Source: DUOA01 sp012839095
Lineage (GTDB): Bacteria; Bacillota; Clostridia; Caldicoprobacterales; DTU083
Direction: 5' to 3'
Assembly: GCA_050951505.1 (NCBI GenBank)
Contig: JBMNJE010000009.1
Coordinates: 124,001-188,000 of the forward strand
Length of the DNA: 64,000 bases
The first letter of the stretch is position 1. Every line of letters starts with the position of its first letter. Shown piece after piece: positions 6,630 through 15,319 of the stretch. A program made the translations under genes and the position numbers. Below the pieces are notes generated by a model. That model had not been told where the DNA came from. It did no database searches and worked only from the letters and a program-made list of their open reading frames with translations.

Positions 6630-8432
6630 ATGAGTCAAGTGAATAAACTGCCCAAAAGAGAAGAAATACCTGCTGAACTGAAATGGAAACTGGAGCATAT
6701 CTATCCTGATGAACAGGCATGGGAAGAAGACTACCAATGGGTGAAGAATGCTGTTTCCCGGGCTGCAGAATATAAGGGGACGCTGGGCCGGTCTGCGGAG
6801 CAATTGCAGAAGGGCCTGGACTTCTATGCCCTGGTTGCTGAAAAGATTGATAAGCTGTATGTCTTTGCCCATATGAAAAAGGATGAGGATAACAGCAACA
6901 CAAAGGCACAGGCACTCTTTGACAGAGCCCGGTCGCTCATGGTGGAAGGATCCAGTGCTGTTTCTTTTCTGATGCCTGAGCTCTTAACCGTCCCCGAAGA
7001 AAAGCTGAAAAGTTATCTGAATGAAAACGAAGGACTCAGGATATATGATCATTTTCTGGATGAAATAATTCGCAGAAGGGAGCATACACTTTCTGAAGAA
7101 CAGGAACAAATCCTGGCCATGGCAGGGGAGCTGGCAGCTGCACCGGGCACCATTTTTACCATGCTGAACAATGCCGATCTGCGCTTTCCCAATGTTCATG
7201 ATGAAAAGGGTGAGGAGATAGAGCTGACCAAGGGAAGATATATTCAGCTCATGGAAAGCCGGAACAGGGAAGTTCGCAAGGAAGCCTTCCAGACCCTGTA
7301 TCAGACCTATGAGAAGCAGAAAAATACCATTGCGGCCACGCTTAACTCCAGTATCAAGAAGGATGTATTTTTCAGCAGGGTTAGAAAATATGCCTCAACA
7401 CTGGAAGCCTCTCTTGACGATAACAACATTCCCTTATCTGTATATGACAACCTGATAGAAACAGTCAGCCAAAACCTGGATGCCATGTATAAGTATGTAG
7501 CTCTTCGTAAACGGGCCCTCGGAGTAGACGAGCTTCACATGTACGATCTGTATGTTCCCATAGTCAGAGATGTTGAGATGAAAATTCCTTATGATGATGC
7601 CAGGAAGATGGTGGCGGAAGGGCTGAAGCCATTGGGTGATGAGTATCTGTCCATACTGCAGGAGGGTTATGCCAATGGATGGATCGATGTTATGGAGAAT
7701 GAGGGCAAAACCAGCGGTGCATATTCATGGGGCACCTACTCAGCCCATCCCTATGTACTGCTCAATTATCAGGACAATGTGGACAATGTGTTTACCCTTG
7801 CTCATGAGATGGGTCATGCCCTTCATACCTGGTTCTCCTCAAAAAACCAGCCCTTTATCAAGGCGGAGTACAAAATCTTTGTAGCTGAAGTGGCTTCCAC
7901 CCTGAATGAGATCCTTCTGACTGAGCATTTGCTGAATACCCTGGAGGATCCCGGGCAGAAGGCCTATATTCTGAATCATTATCTGGAGCAGTTCAGGGGC
8001 ACAGTATACCGTCAGACCATGTTTGCTGAGTTTGAAAAAATAATTCATAACATGGAGGAGACGGGGCAGCCGCTTACCTGTGAAAGCATGTCCCGGGTAT
8101 ATCGGGATCTGAATGAGAAATATTACGGTCCTGAAATGCATATTGATCAGGAAATCAGCCTGGAATGGATGCGAATTCCGCATTTTTACCGTTCCTTTTA
8201 CGTGTACCAGTATGCTACCGGATTCTGTGCAGCCGCAGCCCTGGCCAATAAGATTCTGAACGAAGGCGAGCCCGCTGTGAAGCGTTATATTCAGTTTTTA
8301 TCGGGAGGCGGCTCTGATTATCCCATCAATCTCCTGAAAATGGCAGGTGTGGATATGACAACAACTGAGCCTGTCGAAACAGCACTGAAGAATTTCTCCG
8401 TCATGGTTGATAAACTGGAAAAATTGCTGTAA
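6630..8432 (+). CDS. pepF: Oligoendopeptidase F (M3B metallopeptidase)
   Basis: A 600-residue cytoplasmic zinc peptidase, full length for PepF. The catalytic motif HEMGH is at residues 392-396 within FTLAHEMGHALHTWFS, with the third zinc ligand Glu in the following AEVASTLNE helix. The N-terminal third is the PepF helical domain (LEHIYPDEQAWEED) and the C terminus has the typical GFCAAAALA segment. PepF degrades oligopeptides of roughly 7-17 residues. GGAGGG precedes the ATG. The URO-D-family gene follows after 26 bp and is probably co-transcribed, although no biochemical link is obvious. Confidence 0.95.
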   Translation: MSQVNKLPKREEIPAELKWKLEHIYPDEQAWEEDYQWVKNAVSRAAEYKGTLGRSAEQLQKGLDFYALVAEKIDKLYVFAHMKKDEDNSNTKAQALFDRARSLMVEGSSAVSFLMPELLTVPEEKLKSYLNENEGLRIYDHFLDEIIRRREHTLSEEQEQILAMAGELAAAPGTIFTMLNNADLRFPNVHDEKGEEIELTKGRYIQLMESRNREVRKEAFQTLYQTYEKQKNTIAATLNSSIKKDVFFSRVRKYASTLEASLDDNNIPLSVYDNLIETVSQNLDAMYKYVALRKRALGVDELHMYDLYVPIVRDVEMKIPYDDARKMVAEGLKPLGDEYLSILQEGYANGWIDVMENEGKTSGAYSWGTYSAHPYVLLNYQDNVDNVFTLAHEMGHALHTWFSSKNQPFIKAEYKIFVAEVASTLNEILLTEHLLNTLEDPGQKAYILNHYLEQFRGTVYRQTMFAEFEKIIHNMEETGQPLTCESMSRVYRDLNEKYYGPEMHIDQEISLEWMRIPHFYRSFYVYQYATGFCAAAALANKILNEGEPAVKRYIQFLSGGGSDYPINLLKMAGVDMTTTEPVETALKNFSVMVDKLEKLL

Positions 8433-8458
8433 AGCTGAAAACAGGGAGGAGCAAAGAT

Positions 8459-9691
8459 ATGCTTAAAACCGACATACTGATAATACGGGAGCTGGCCAAA
8501 CAGGCAGCAGAAGTTGCTGCACTTCCGGTGCAGGAAGAAAAACGCGCTTTGTGGCGGAAACTGAACAGCAAGCAGCCGGAGCGGCCTATGGTTATGATAG
8601 ATCAGGTATGCTGGCATGAAATGAATGTTGACGATGAGCTTACCCTGAGGTGCCGGGATGAGGAACTTAGGGGCTGGGAATATTCTCTCAGGAAAACCCT
8701 GTATCAATGGCGACATTTTCCCGGGGATATGGTAGTGGAGGATTTCGTCCGGGTACCCAAGGCTGTTGAAGGTTTGAATTTCGGTATTCAGGTTGAAGAG
8801 ACGACTTTGATCACAGATGCATCCAGCGATGTTGTATCCCACTCCTATGTTAATCAGTTTGAAACCATGGATGATCTGGAGAAAATAAAGATGCCGGTTG
8901 TAACCCATAACAGCAGGGAAACCGCCAGACGCATGGACCTGGCCGAGGAAATGTTCGGCGGTATACTAAAAATCCGGGAAGAAGGGGCGGTTCCATATGT
9001 ATCTGTTTGGGATCCCCTTGCCACCTGGATGGGACCGGAAAACATATTGTACGGTTTCTTTGATAATCCGGAACTGATGCGTGCCATAGCAGAAAAAATG
9101 GTAAAAGGTTACAATTCCATGCTGGACCAGCTGGAAGACCAGGGACTGCTTTGTCATCCTCAGTCTTACATCCACTGTACAGGAGCCTGGACGGATGAGC
9201 TGCCCGGAAGCGGCTTTGATCCGGCAAAGCCGACTACAAGGAACATATGGATGTATGGCCTGGCGCAGGTATTCTCAAGTGTTTCTCCGGCCATGTTTTA
9301 TGAATATGAGATAGAGATGTGCAGGCCGCTTTTTGAACGGTTCGGGCTGGTTTATTACGGCTGCTGTGATCCGCTTGACGGCAAGATGAATGAAGTCCGG
9401 GCTATTCCCAATCTTCGCAAGGTATCCATGAGCCCATGGGTGAACAAGGAGCGCGGAGCGGAGGAAATTGGAAAGGATTATGTATATTCCTGCAAGCCCA
9501 ATCCTGCCCATCTTGCATCTGTTACCTTTGACGAAGACCTTGTAAGGCGCGATTTGATGGAGACAAAGAAGATTTGCGAGCAGTATGGCTGCCCGCTGGA
9601 ATTCATCTTAAAGGACATAAGCACAGTTGCATATCAACCTCAGCGGCTCTGGCGCTGGGCAGAGATTGCCATGGAGGTCGCACAAAGCTGA
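8459..9691 (+). CDS. Uroporphyrinogen-decarboxylase-family protein (methyltransferase-like)
   Basis: A 410-residue protein of the URO-D superfamily but not a canonical HemE: it is about 60 residues longer and lacks the HemE N-terminal RxPVWxMRQAG signature. Anaerobes carry many such proteins; characterised ones are zinc-dependent methyltransferases acting with corrinoid proteins. Here a SYIHCTGAW segment and a YYGCCDPLDGK segment supply His/Cys residues that could hold zinc, which suggests methyl transfer rather than decarboxylation. This is inference. No corrinoid protein gene is adjacent. GGAGGAG precedes the ATG, and pepF lies 26 bp upstream. Confidence 0.75.
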   Translation: MLKTDILIIRELAKQAAEVAALPVQEEKRALWRKLNSKQPERPMVMIDQVCWHEMNVDDELTLRCRDEELRGWEYSLRKTLYQWRHFPGDMVVEDFVRVPKAVEGLNFGIQVEETTLITDASSDVVSHSYVNQFETMDDLEKIKMPVVTHNSRETARRMDLAEEMFGGILKIREEGAVPYVSVWDPLATWMGPENILYGFFDNPELMRAIAEKMVKGYNSMLDQLEDQGLLCHPQSYIHCTGAWTDELPGSGFDPAKPTTRNIWMYGLAQVFSSVSPAMFYEYEIEMCRPLFERFGLVYYGCCDPLDGKMNEVRAIPNLRKVSMSPWVNKERGAEEIGKDYVYSCKPNPAHLASVTFDEDLVRRDLMETKKICEQYGCPLEFILKDISTVAYQPQRLWRWAEIAMEVAQS

Positions 9692-9699
9692 ATCCATAA

Positions 9700-9739
9700 A
9701 TCATAAGAGGCATACATGAAATCATAAGAGGCATACATG
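9700..9739 (+). repeat. 21-bp tandem duplication covering a terminator arm
   Basis: The 19-base unit ATCATAAGAGGCATACATG occurs at 9700-9718 and again at 9721-9739, a 21-bp period. The second copy is the 5' arm of the terminator at 9726-9765; the first copy could pair with the same 3' arm. Confidence 0.85.
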
Positions 9740-9765
9740 GAAGGCAGTTCCCATATATGCCTCTT
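9726..9765. terminator. Terminator after the URO-D-family gene
   Basis: AAGAGGCATACATGG (9726-9740) pairs with CCATATATGCCTCTT (9751-9765) around a 10-base loop, with one wobble or mismatch, followed by a T-rich stretch. It sits between convergent genes and is likely bidirectional. Confidence 0.75.
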
Positions 9766-9779
9766 TAATCTTTCTAAAC

Positions 9780-10019
9780 TCAACCTTCTGACGAAACCTC
9801 TTCCATTATTTCTGTATGCTTTGCCAGCTTCATATCCCAGTCCAGGGTATCCTTGCCCAGCAGATAGAGCAAGGGACAAAAACGCAAAACTCCTTCAGCA
9901 ACCTTCATGGAACCGAGTATGGTCAGGGTTTTGGAGGAACCCATTATACCAAAGCCCAGTAAGGCAAGTCCGCCGGCAATCCGGCAGTAAGCATCCAGTT
10001 CACCTACATTTTTTATCAT
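9780..10019 (-). CDS. DUF2892 / YgaP-like transmembrane domain protein
   Basis: A 79-residue small membrane protein. It begins with MIKNVGELDAYCRIAGGLALL, close to the DUF2892 signature in which an N-terminal NVG-D-R segment precedes two short transmembrane helices. A Cys near the second helix (RFCPLLYLLG) is typical of the family. Its role is unknown; related domains accompany rhodaneses. The ATG at 10019 is favoured by GGTG six bases upstream; an ATG at 10031 would add four residues but abuts AAAGG. It lies downstream of the LTA-synthase-like gene in the same direction, about 100 bp away. Confidence 0.65.
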   Translation of the reverse strand: MIKNVGELDAYCRIAGGLALLGFGIMGSSKTLTILGSMKVAEGVLRFCPLLYLLGKDTLDWDMKLAKHTEIMEEVSSEG

Positions 10020-10117
10020 AGGATTCACCATCCTTTCACGTTGTTACAAAGTGTCTGTCATTATTTTGCCCAAAGGATGGTCAGGTATTACATGCAGGAA
10101 AGACTGCAGCCAGGACT

Positions 10118-12238
10118 TCATGGTTTTGCAGACGATTGCTGTTCCGGTGCATTTGTTTGATACAAAATGGATGTTGAAAGCAAATTATTCTGGTAATAAA
10201 TGGATGTATTTTTTGCTCCGGCTCTGTAAGCAGCCTCCTTCAGGCGCTGAAAGTCGCGGGAGTAGTCAAAGTCATCGGGATTGACCGGTGTCAGTCCTAT
10301 TGGTTGATAATAATGCAGGAGATCTGTTTCCAATATCAGGTCGGAAATGGTCAGTTGTTCCTTTGCCTGTTCTCTTAATACCTCCATTTCATTATAGATG
10401 ACCTCGTTGTCATCATCTATCATATCTCCGGTGCGGGAATCATACACATTATCCCCGATAAAGGAGTAATCGGGTGTTATGATGTCTCCGTTACGGAAGA
10501 CAACAATTTCCTTTTTACCGGCCGAAAGAAGATCCTGACCCATTAATATATAAGGTTGAGTATCAATACCCAGCAGATGGAGCAGGGTAGGAAGTACATC
10601 TATCTGGCCGGCGTAAATATCGCTTTCAAAGCCCTTCCCGTAACCGGGTATATGGATAATCAGGGGTACCCGTTTCATTTGGGCGTCATCAAATTCAGTC
10701 CAGGAATCCTCATCCCTTCCCAGCAAAGGCGCCAGGGTTTTGTTTCTGGAATCCGAAATACCGTAATGATCCCCATAAAGAACTATAATCGAGTTCTCAT
10801 AGATGCCGGCTGATTTCAGGTAGTTGAAAAACTCCTCCAATGCCTGATCGGTATAATTGGAGGTGGCAAAGTATCCGTTTACAGAATCGTCCGATGTATC
10901 TGCCTGAGGGAATGAATCATTGTTTTCATCATAGGGAAAGGGATAATGGTTGGACAGGGTGATGAATTTGGCGTAAAAAGGCTGCTGCAAATGCTCAAAA
11001 TACCTAACCGACTGTTTAAAAAACAGCTTGTCCTTGAGCCCGTATTCCGTTGAATTTTCCTCGGTCAGCATAAAATCGCCGGCATCAAAGAAGTATTCGT
11101 AGCCCAGATGCTGATACATATCGTTCCGATTCCAGAAGGAACCCGAATTACCGTGAAAAGCGGCACTGGTATAGCCCGCCTTGCATCGCAATATATGGGG
11201 AAGAGCATAGTAGGTATTGTCAGCGTTTTTTACAAATGCTGCACCGCGGTGCAGCCCAAACAGGGATGTTTCCATCATCAATTCTGCATCACTGCTTTTA
11301 CCCTGGCCGACCTGGGTAAAGAGATTGGAAAAACTAATGCTGTCCGGGCTGTGATAAAGTTCATTTAAAAAGGGGAGAACCTCCCACTGCCTGCCTTCAT
11401 TATCAGTGTAATTATAATCGATGAGAAACTGCTGAATGCTTTCCATGTGGATCATAATAAGGTTACGGCCTTTGGCCAAACCGAACATTTTTCGATTCGG
11501 GGCAGCATGATTTCCGGAAACGTAAGCTAGCACCTCCTCCAGATCGCCCTTTTCCGGAACAGAAGAAAAGGCTGCTGACTTAAGGGTCTGAACGCCGTCA
11601 TATACGGCAAAAGCGGGGATACCAAGGTATTTTACAATATAATTTCTATCGAAGGTGCGCGTCAGCAGCATAGGCCTGCTGATTTCCGCCAGACCAAGAT
11701 TAATCAGAAAAATGACCAGGGAACAGATAAGTGCCTTTCTTCCTGTCGGTTTGGAAAAAAACATCCTTTCGTCCGCCTCTGCCAGGGGAGAGTTTCTTTT
11801 TCTCAGTAACATAAACAGGAAGGGCACATCGACCCAGTAGAACAGGTCATACCAATTCATCAGTGCAATTGTTCCGGTAATGAAATTTTCACCGCCTACA
11901 AAAATACTACTAGCACCAAGTATCGTGGAGAAGGTGAGAAAATCAGTAAACTCCCGGTAGTAGAGAACATTGGCATATAAAAAGAGGGTGCTTAGGATAT
12001 ATAAGCCCAGAAGATACCTGTGGCCCCTTTTTGCATTTTTGGCAAATAAACTCAGGGCAAGCAGGAATATGGTGCCTGCCATGGGATTGATCAGAAGGAT
12101 GAAATGCTGATACCATCCCTTTACACCCAAATCAAAATCAATGAAATAGCTGAAACAAGTTTTGGCCCAAATCAGTATAACAGCCGGCAGGAAAACACAT
12201 CGGTATTTATAATAAAAGAGACGGACTTTTTGCCTCAT
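10118..12238 (-). CDS. LTA synthase family sulfatase (lipoteichoic acid synthase-like)
   Basis: A 706-residue polytopic membrane enzyme. The N-terminal ~200 residues hold five hydrophobic segments; the rest is an extracellular alkaline-phosphatase/sulfatase domain. LtaS polymerises glycerophosphate from phosphatidylglycerol into lipoteichoic acid on the outer membrane face. Visible motifs are the metal-binding MIHMES near residue 275, the nucleophile loop GQGKSSDAE, YGDHYGISD, and the C-terminal QIDVLPTLLHLLGI. In characterised LtaS the nucleophile is Thr (GKTSD); here the aligned residue is Ser315, read directly from codon AGC (11296-11294). AGGAGG precedes the ATG at 12238. It follows ychF by 37 bp and is probably co-transcribed. 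Confidence 0.85.
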   Translation of the reverse strand: MRQKVRLFYYKYRCVFLPAVILIWAKTCFSYFIDFDLGVKGWYQHFILLINPMAGTIFLLALSLFAKNAKRGHRYLLGLYILSTLFLYANVLYYREFTDFLTFSTILGASSIFVGGENFITGTIALMNWYDLFYWVDVPFLFMLLRKRNSPLAEADERMFFSKPTGRKALICSLVIFLINLGLAEISRPMLLTRTFDRNYIVKYLGIPAFAVYDGVQTLKSAAFSSVPEKGDLEEVLAYVSGNHAAPNRKMFGLAKGRNLIMIHMESIQQFLIDYNYTDNEGRQWEVLPFLNELYHSPDSISFSNLFTQVGQGKSSDAELMMETSLFGLHRGAAFVKNADNTYYALPHILRCKAGYTSAAFHGNSGSFWNRNDMYQHLGYEYFFDAGDFMLTEENSTEYGLKDKLFFKQSVRYFEHLQQPFYAKFITLSNHYPFPYDENNDSFPQADTSDDSVNGYFATSNYTDQALEEFFNYLKSAGIYENSIIVLYGDHYGISDSRNKTLAPLLGRDEDSWTEFDDAQMKRVPLIIHIPGYGKGFESDIYAGQIDVLPTLLHLLGIDTQPYILMGQDLLSAGKKEIVVFRNGDIITPDYSFIGDNVYDSRTGDMIDDDNEVIYNEMEVLREQAKEQLTISDLILETDLLHYYQPIGLTPVNPDDFDYSRDFQRLKEAAYRAGAKNTSIYYQNNLLSTSILYQTNAPEQQSSAKP

Positions 12239-12275
12239 AAGGATTTTCCTCCTAACTCCTCTTTTATGGAAGGGG

Positions 12276-13370
12276 CTATACATTAAACCGGAACAGTATT
12301 ACGTCCCCGTCTTTTACTTCATATTCCCTTCCTTCCGAGCGGACCAGGCCTTTTTCCCTGGCAGCAGCCATGGAACCCGATTCCATCAGAGTGTCATAAT
12401 CAACCACTTCAGCCCTTATAAAGCCTCTCTCAAAATCTGAATGGATTTTACCTGCAGCCTGGGGTGCCCTGGTTCCCCTCTTTATGGTCCAGGCGCGGAC
12501 TTCTTCAGGTCCGGCTGTAAGGAAGCTGATCAGATCAAGAAGCCGGTAACATCTTCTTACCAGCCGATCAAGACCGGATTCGGGAATACCCAGTTCCCGC
12601 AGAAACAACAGTTTTTCCTCTGCATCCAGCTGGGCGATCTCCGCCTCCACTTTGGCACTTATAATAAGAACCTCGGATTGCTCCTTTTCGGCATAATTCA
12701 TGACCTGCTGCACCATGGAATTGGACTCCGAGCCGGAAAGCAGCGCATCCTCCGCAATATTAGCCGCATATATAACCGGTTTCGAGGTAAGCAGAAACAT
12801 CTGCTTCAGCATCTGCGCTTCCTCATCGGTGCAGGCAAGGTTACGCGCAGGTATACCCTTTTCCAGATTGTTCTTAACTCTCTCCATAAGGTCCAGTTCC
12901 GCCTGATACTTTCTGTCGCCTTTCAGGGCCTTGCGTACGCGTTCCATGCGTTTCTCCAGGCTTTCCAGGTCGGCAAATATGAGTTCCAGGTTAATTGTTT
13001 CAATATCCCGGATGGGATCTACCGTCTCATCCACATGGGTGATCTTATCATCCTCGAAACAGCGCACCACATGAACAACAGCATCCACTTCGCGGATGTG
13101 GGCCAGAAACTTGTTGCCCAGACCTTCACCCCGGCTGGCGCCTCTTACCAGGCCGGCGATGTCTACAAACTCAATAACCGTAGGGGTAACCTTTTTGGGA
13201 TGGTATATCCCGGCAAGCATGTCCAGCCGGTCATCCGGAACAGCCACCATGCCTACATTGGGTTCTATGGTACAAAAGGGGTAATTCGCTGATTCAGCTC
13301 CCGCTTTGGTTATGGCATTGAACAATGTGCTTTTGCCTACATTGGGCAGGCCTACAATTCCCAGTTTCAT
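12276..13370 (-). CDS. ychF: Ribosome-associated ATPase YchF (Obg-like, OLA1 family)
   Basis: A 364-residue P-loop protein with the length and layout of YchF/OLA1: Walker [15 protein letters not shown] at residues 7-20, the [10 protein letters not shown] switch region, a coiled-coil insertion near residues 130-190, and the C-terminal TGS-like domain ending [12 protein letters not shown]. The nucleotide-specificity motif is AANIAED rather than NKxD, which fits the family preference for ATP. YchF associates with ribosomes and affects stress responses. GGAGG precedes the ATG. A good promoter lies just upstream, and the LTA-synthase-like gene follows. Confidence 0.95.
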   Translation of the reverse strand: MKLGIVGLPNVGKSTLFNAITKAGAESANYPFCTIEPNVGMVAVPDDRLDMLAGIYHPKKVTPTVIEFVDIAGLVRGASRGEGLGNKFLAHIREVDAVVHVVRCFEDDKITHVDETVDPIRDIETINLELIFADLESLEKRMERVRKALKGDRKYQAELDLMERVKNNLEKGIPARNLACTDEEAQMLKQMFLLTSKPVIYAANIAEDALLSGSESNSMVQQVMNYAEKEQSEVLIISAKVEAEIAQLDAEEKLLFLRELGIPESGLDRLVRRCYRLLDLISFLTAGPEEVRAWTIKRGTRAPQAAGKIHSDFERGFIRAEVVDYDTLMESGSMAAAREKGLVRSEGREYEVKDGDVILFRFNV

Positions 13371-13407
13371 TTTACTTCCTCCGTCCTTCCAGGTTGTCCA
13401 AATCTTA

Positions 13408-13436
13408 ATTATATACCATCAGGCGTAGGTTTACAA
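13408..13436 (-). promoter_or_regulatory. Sigma-A-type promoter for ychF
   Basis: On the minus strand TTGTAA (13436-13431), a 17-bp spacer and TATAAT (13413-13408) lie 38 bp before the ychF start. Confidence 0.65.
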
Positions 13437-13458
13437 TCAAGAAAGGAATTTAAAGCGA

Positions 13459-13482
13459 TGCCGGCAGCATAAATTACCGGCA
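13459..13482 (-). terminator. Possible terminator of azlCD
   Basis: TGCCGG (13459-13464) and CCGGCA (13477-13482) form a 6-bp GC-rich stem directly after the azlD stop. The U tail is poor, so this is a weak call. Confidence 0.35.
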
Positions 13483-13806
13483 CTACAGAACTATTTGCAG
13501 AAGTGCAGAAAAGACGATTCCGGTCAGCACAGTGAGGAAGAGATTCTTGGTTTTTACAGCAAGAATGATGCAGGGTATGGCAGCTATAAGGGCTTTATTG
13601 TACAGGGAAAGATTTACAGCGCCTTCGGATATAAGAAGCGAAGGCAGGAGGAGAGCTGACAGCACGGCAATGGGAATCTGCTTCAGCCAGCGGACTACCA
13701 ATGGCGGCAAAGATATGCGGGTCAGCACTACCAGGGGCAGAACCCGGGGAAGCTGGGTAACAAGGCTCATTCCGATTATTATTAGAAACATATCAGGCTT
13801 CATCAT
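13483..13806 (-). CDS. azlD: AzlD family branched-chain amino acid exporter subunit
   Basis: A 107-residue membrane protein with about four hydrophobic segments and the AzlD-like TQLPRVLPLVVL stretch near residue 18. AzlD is the small partner of AzlC; together they export branched-chain amino acids or their analogues. Its start overlaps the end of azlC by 14 bp, so the two are translationally coupled. No regulator is adjacent. Confidence 0.9.
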   Translation of the reverse strand: MMKPDMFLIIIGMSLVTQLPRVLPLVVLTRISLPPLVVRWLKQIPIAVLSALLLPSLLISEGAVNLSLYNKALIAAIPCIILAVKTKNLFLTVLTGIVFSALLQIVL

Positions 13807-14467
13807 CCAGACACACTCCTACAAAAGCCGCTGCCACGGTTGCAGCTATTATATTAAAATTATCCTTTAAAAGAAAGGTAAATGCCAGGGACAGCGAGCC
13901 GCCGGCCAGGGCTACAATAATATCCTTTCTGCTTTTCATTTGCATGAATAAAAGGCCTATAAACATGGCAGGCAGGGCAAAATCCAATCCCCATTTCTCA
14001 GGACTGGAAATCCCGCCGCCCAGCAGGCAGCCGATCACGGTGCTGGCTATCCAGCTTGCCTGAGACAGGCTGTTAAGCCCCAGGTAGAACCGGGCGGAGA
14101 CCTTTCCCGCAGAGGCCTCCGGGTAACCGGCAGCATAGGTTTCGTCGGTAATGCCCAGGCTGATCAGGGAAAGCACGGGGGTGGAAAGATGCTTCAGGAA
14201 GGGGGCCAGGGAAGCGCTCATCAACAGATGTCTTAGATTCACCAGGAAGGTGGTAAAAATGATGGCTGCAGCTGCCGCTCCGGATGCAATCATGGCTGCT
14301 GCTATGAATTGCGCAGAACCTGCATATACAAGAAGAGACATGAAAAAGACATCCGCCGCTGTCATACCCTGCTGTGCAGCCAAAATTCCAAAAGCAAGAC
14401 CGATGGGCAGATAACCAAGGGCAACCGGAACAGCTGCCTTCCATCCCTTTATAAGTTCATTCTTCAT
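13793..14467 (-). CDS. azlC: AzlC family branched-chain amino acid exporter, large subunit
   Basis: A 224-residue protein with the AzlC signature AVPVALGYLPIGLAFGILA near residue 11, the SLLVYAGSAQF segment and a LVNLRHLLMSASLAP motif near residue 75. It has about six hydrophobic helices and sits in the cytoplasmic membrane. With AzlD it forms an exporter known for 4-azaleucine resistance in Bacillus. The ATG at 14467 is supported by AGGAG eight bases upstream and by the family start pattern; a start 10 codons earlier has no ribosome site. A 9-bp inverted repeat lies about 45 bp upstream. Confidence 0.92.
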   Translation of the reverse strand: MKNELIKGWKAAVPVALGYLPIGLAFGILAAQQGMTAADVFFMSLLVYAGSAQFIAAAMIASGAAAAAIIFTTFLVNLRHLLMSASLAPFLKHLSTPVLSLISLGITDETYAAGYPEASAGKVSARFYLGLNSLSQASWIASTVIGCLLGGGISSPEKWGLDFALPAMFIGLLFMQMKSRKDIIVALAGGSLSLAFTFLLKDNFNIIAATVAAAFVGVCLDDEA

Positions 14468-14511
14468 CTGTTGTTCTCCTGTCTGATAGTATTCCAACCA
14501 TGTATACTAAG

Positions 14512-14534
14512 TGAATAAAAAGTATTTTTATTCA
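14512..14534. repeat. AT-rich inverted repeat upstream of azlC
   Basis: TGAATAAAA (14512-14520) and TTTTATTCA (14526-14534) are perfect complements around AGTAT. The repeat lies between azlC and the divergent ferritin-like gene and could be an operator for azlCD. Confidence 0.45.
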
Positions 14535-14623
14535 GAATCTACAGGTTCAATTAATATACTATCTTAAAGCAAATTGCAGACTAAGGCAAGAATACATAAT
14601 TCTTAATTTCCTTTGGCAGATGT

Positions 14624-14652
14624 TTTACTTACTGGAAATTGTTTAATAATAA
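14624..14652 (+). promoter_or_regulatory. Candidate promoter for the ferritin-like gene
   Basis: TTTACT and TAATAA are separated by 17 bp, 43 bp before the ATG at 14696. This is a moderate match to a sigma-A promoter. Confidence 0.4.
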
Positions 14653-14695
14653 AGAAGGTATGAATTGTATAAACATAAGAAAAGGAGTGTAGAAT

Positions 14696-15190
14696 ATGGG
14701 AACGGCACAGTATACCTATGAGTATGTAATCAGTTACGCAATAATAATTGAACAGCGGGGCATTAAGCTATATGAGGATGCTGCCAATGAACTGGATTAC
14801 GAGCCGGCAAAAAACATACTTCTTCATCTGGCAGAGCAGGAAAGAATGCACGAAAAATACTTTATGAAGCTGAAGGATGAAATGAACAGCAGCCGAAGAC
14901 TGGAACTCAATGATGAAGCAGTTGGTTACCTGAGTGTATTGGTTGAAAGCGAAATCTTACCCGAAGATAACAGGCCCTTTAATGAAAGATTCAAAACCCT
15001 TCAGGACGTAATAGAATTTGGAATGCAGACTGAAAAGGATTCCATACTGTTTTATACACAGCTTTCCATGCTGGATTGGGATGAAGGTACAAAAAAGGTG
15101 CTGCATACCATTATACAGGAAGAGAAAAAACATCTCATTCAACTGGTTGAGCTAAGGAACTTAATAGAAGAGCGGGACGTATACTATTAA
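14696..15190 (+). CDS. Ferritin-like/rubrerythrin-like di-iron protein
   Basis: A 164-residue four-helix-bundle protein. Candidate di-iron ligands are visible in both helix pairs: IEQRGIKLYEDAA and EQERMHEKYF (E-x-x-H) in the first half, and TEKDSILFYTQL and QEEKKHLIQL (E-x-x-x-H) in the second. It lacks the C-terminal rubredoxin domain of classical rubrerythrin. Such proteins act in peroxide or oxygen detoxification or iron handling in anaerobes; the substrate is not known. AAAAGGAG precedes the ATG. The gene stands alone and ends at a strong hairpin. Confidence 0.8.
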   Translation: MGTAQYTYEYVISYAIIIEQRGIKLYEDAANELDYEPAKNILLHLAEQERMHEKYFMKLKDEMNSSRRLELNDEAVGYLSVLVESEILPEDNRPFNERFKTLQDVIEFGMQTEKDSILFYTQLSMLDWDEGTKKVLHTIIQEEKKHLIQLVELRNLIEERDVYY

Positions 15191-15231
15191 TTGATTTAAA
15201 TTGGGTACTGTATATGATCGTAAAGACAGCA

Positions 15232-15270
15232 GCATAAAAATTGTACTCTCCGGGAGTACAATTTTTATGC
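15232..15270. terminator. Bidirectional terminator, perfect 17-bp stem
   Basis: GCATAAAAATTGTACTC (15232-15248) pairs without mismatch with GAGTACAATTTTTATGC (15254-15270) around a 5-base loop. The A/T runs lie in the stem itself, so it can end transcription from both the ferritin-like gene and the convergent chrA pair. Confidence 0.85.
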
Positions 15271-15319
15271 CCTGCAATATCCAATCTGAATCCGGTTTTA
15301 AAAAATGGCAGTTATTAAG

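Noticed and set aside
12441..13292. Long open frame on the plus strand opposite ychF (283 codons)
   Set aside because: It lies wholly antisense to a highly conserved gene, has no ribosome site or recognisable domain, and has the Cys/His/Gln-rich composition of a shadow frame.
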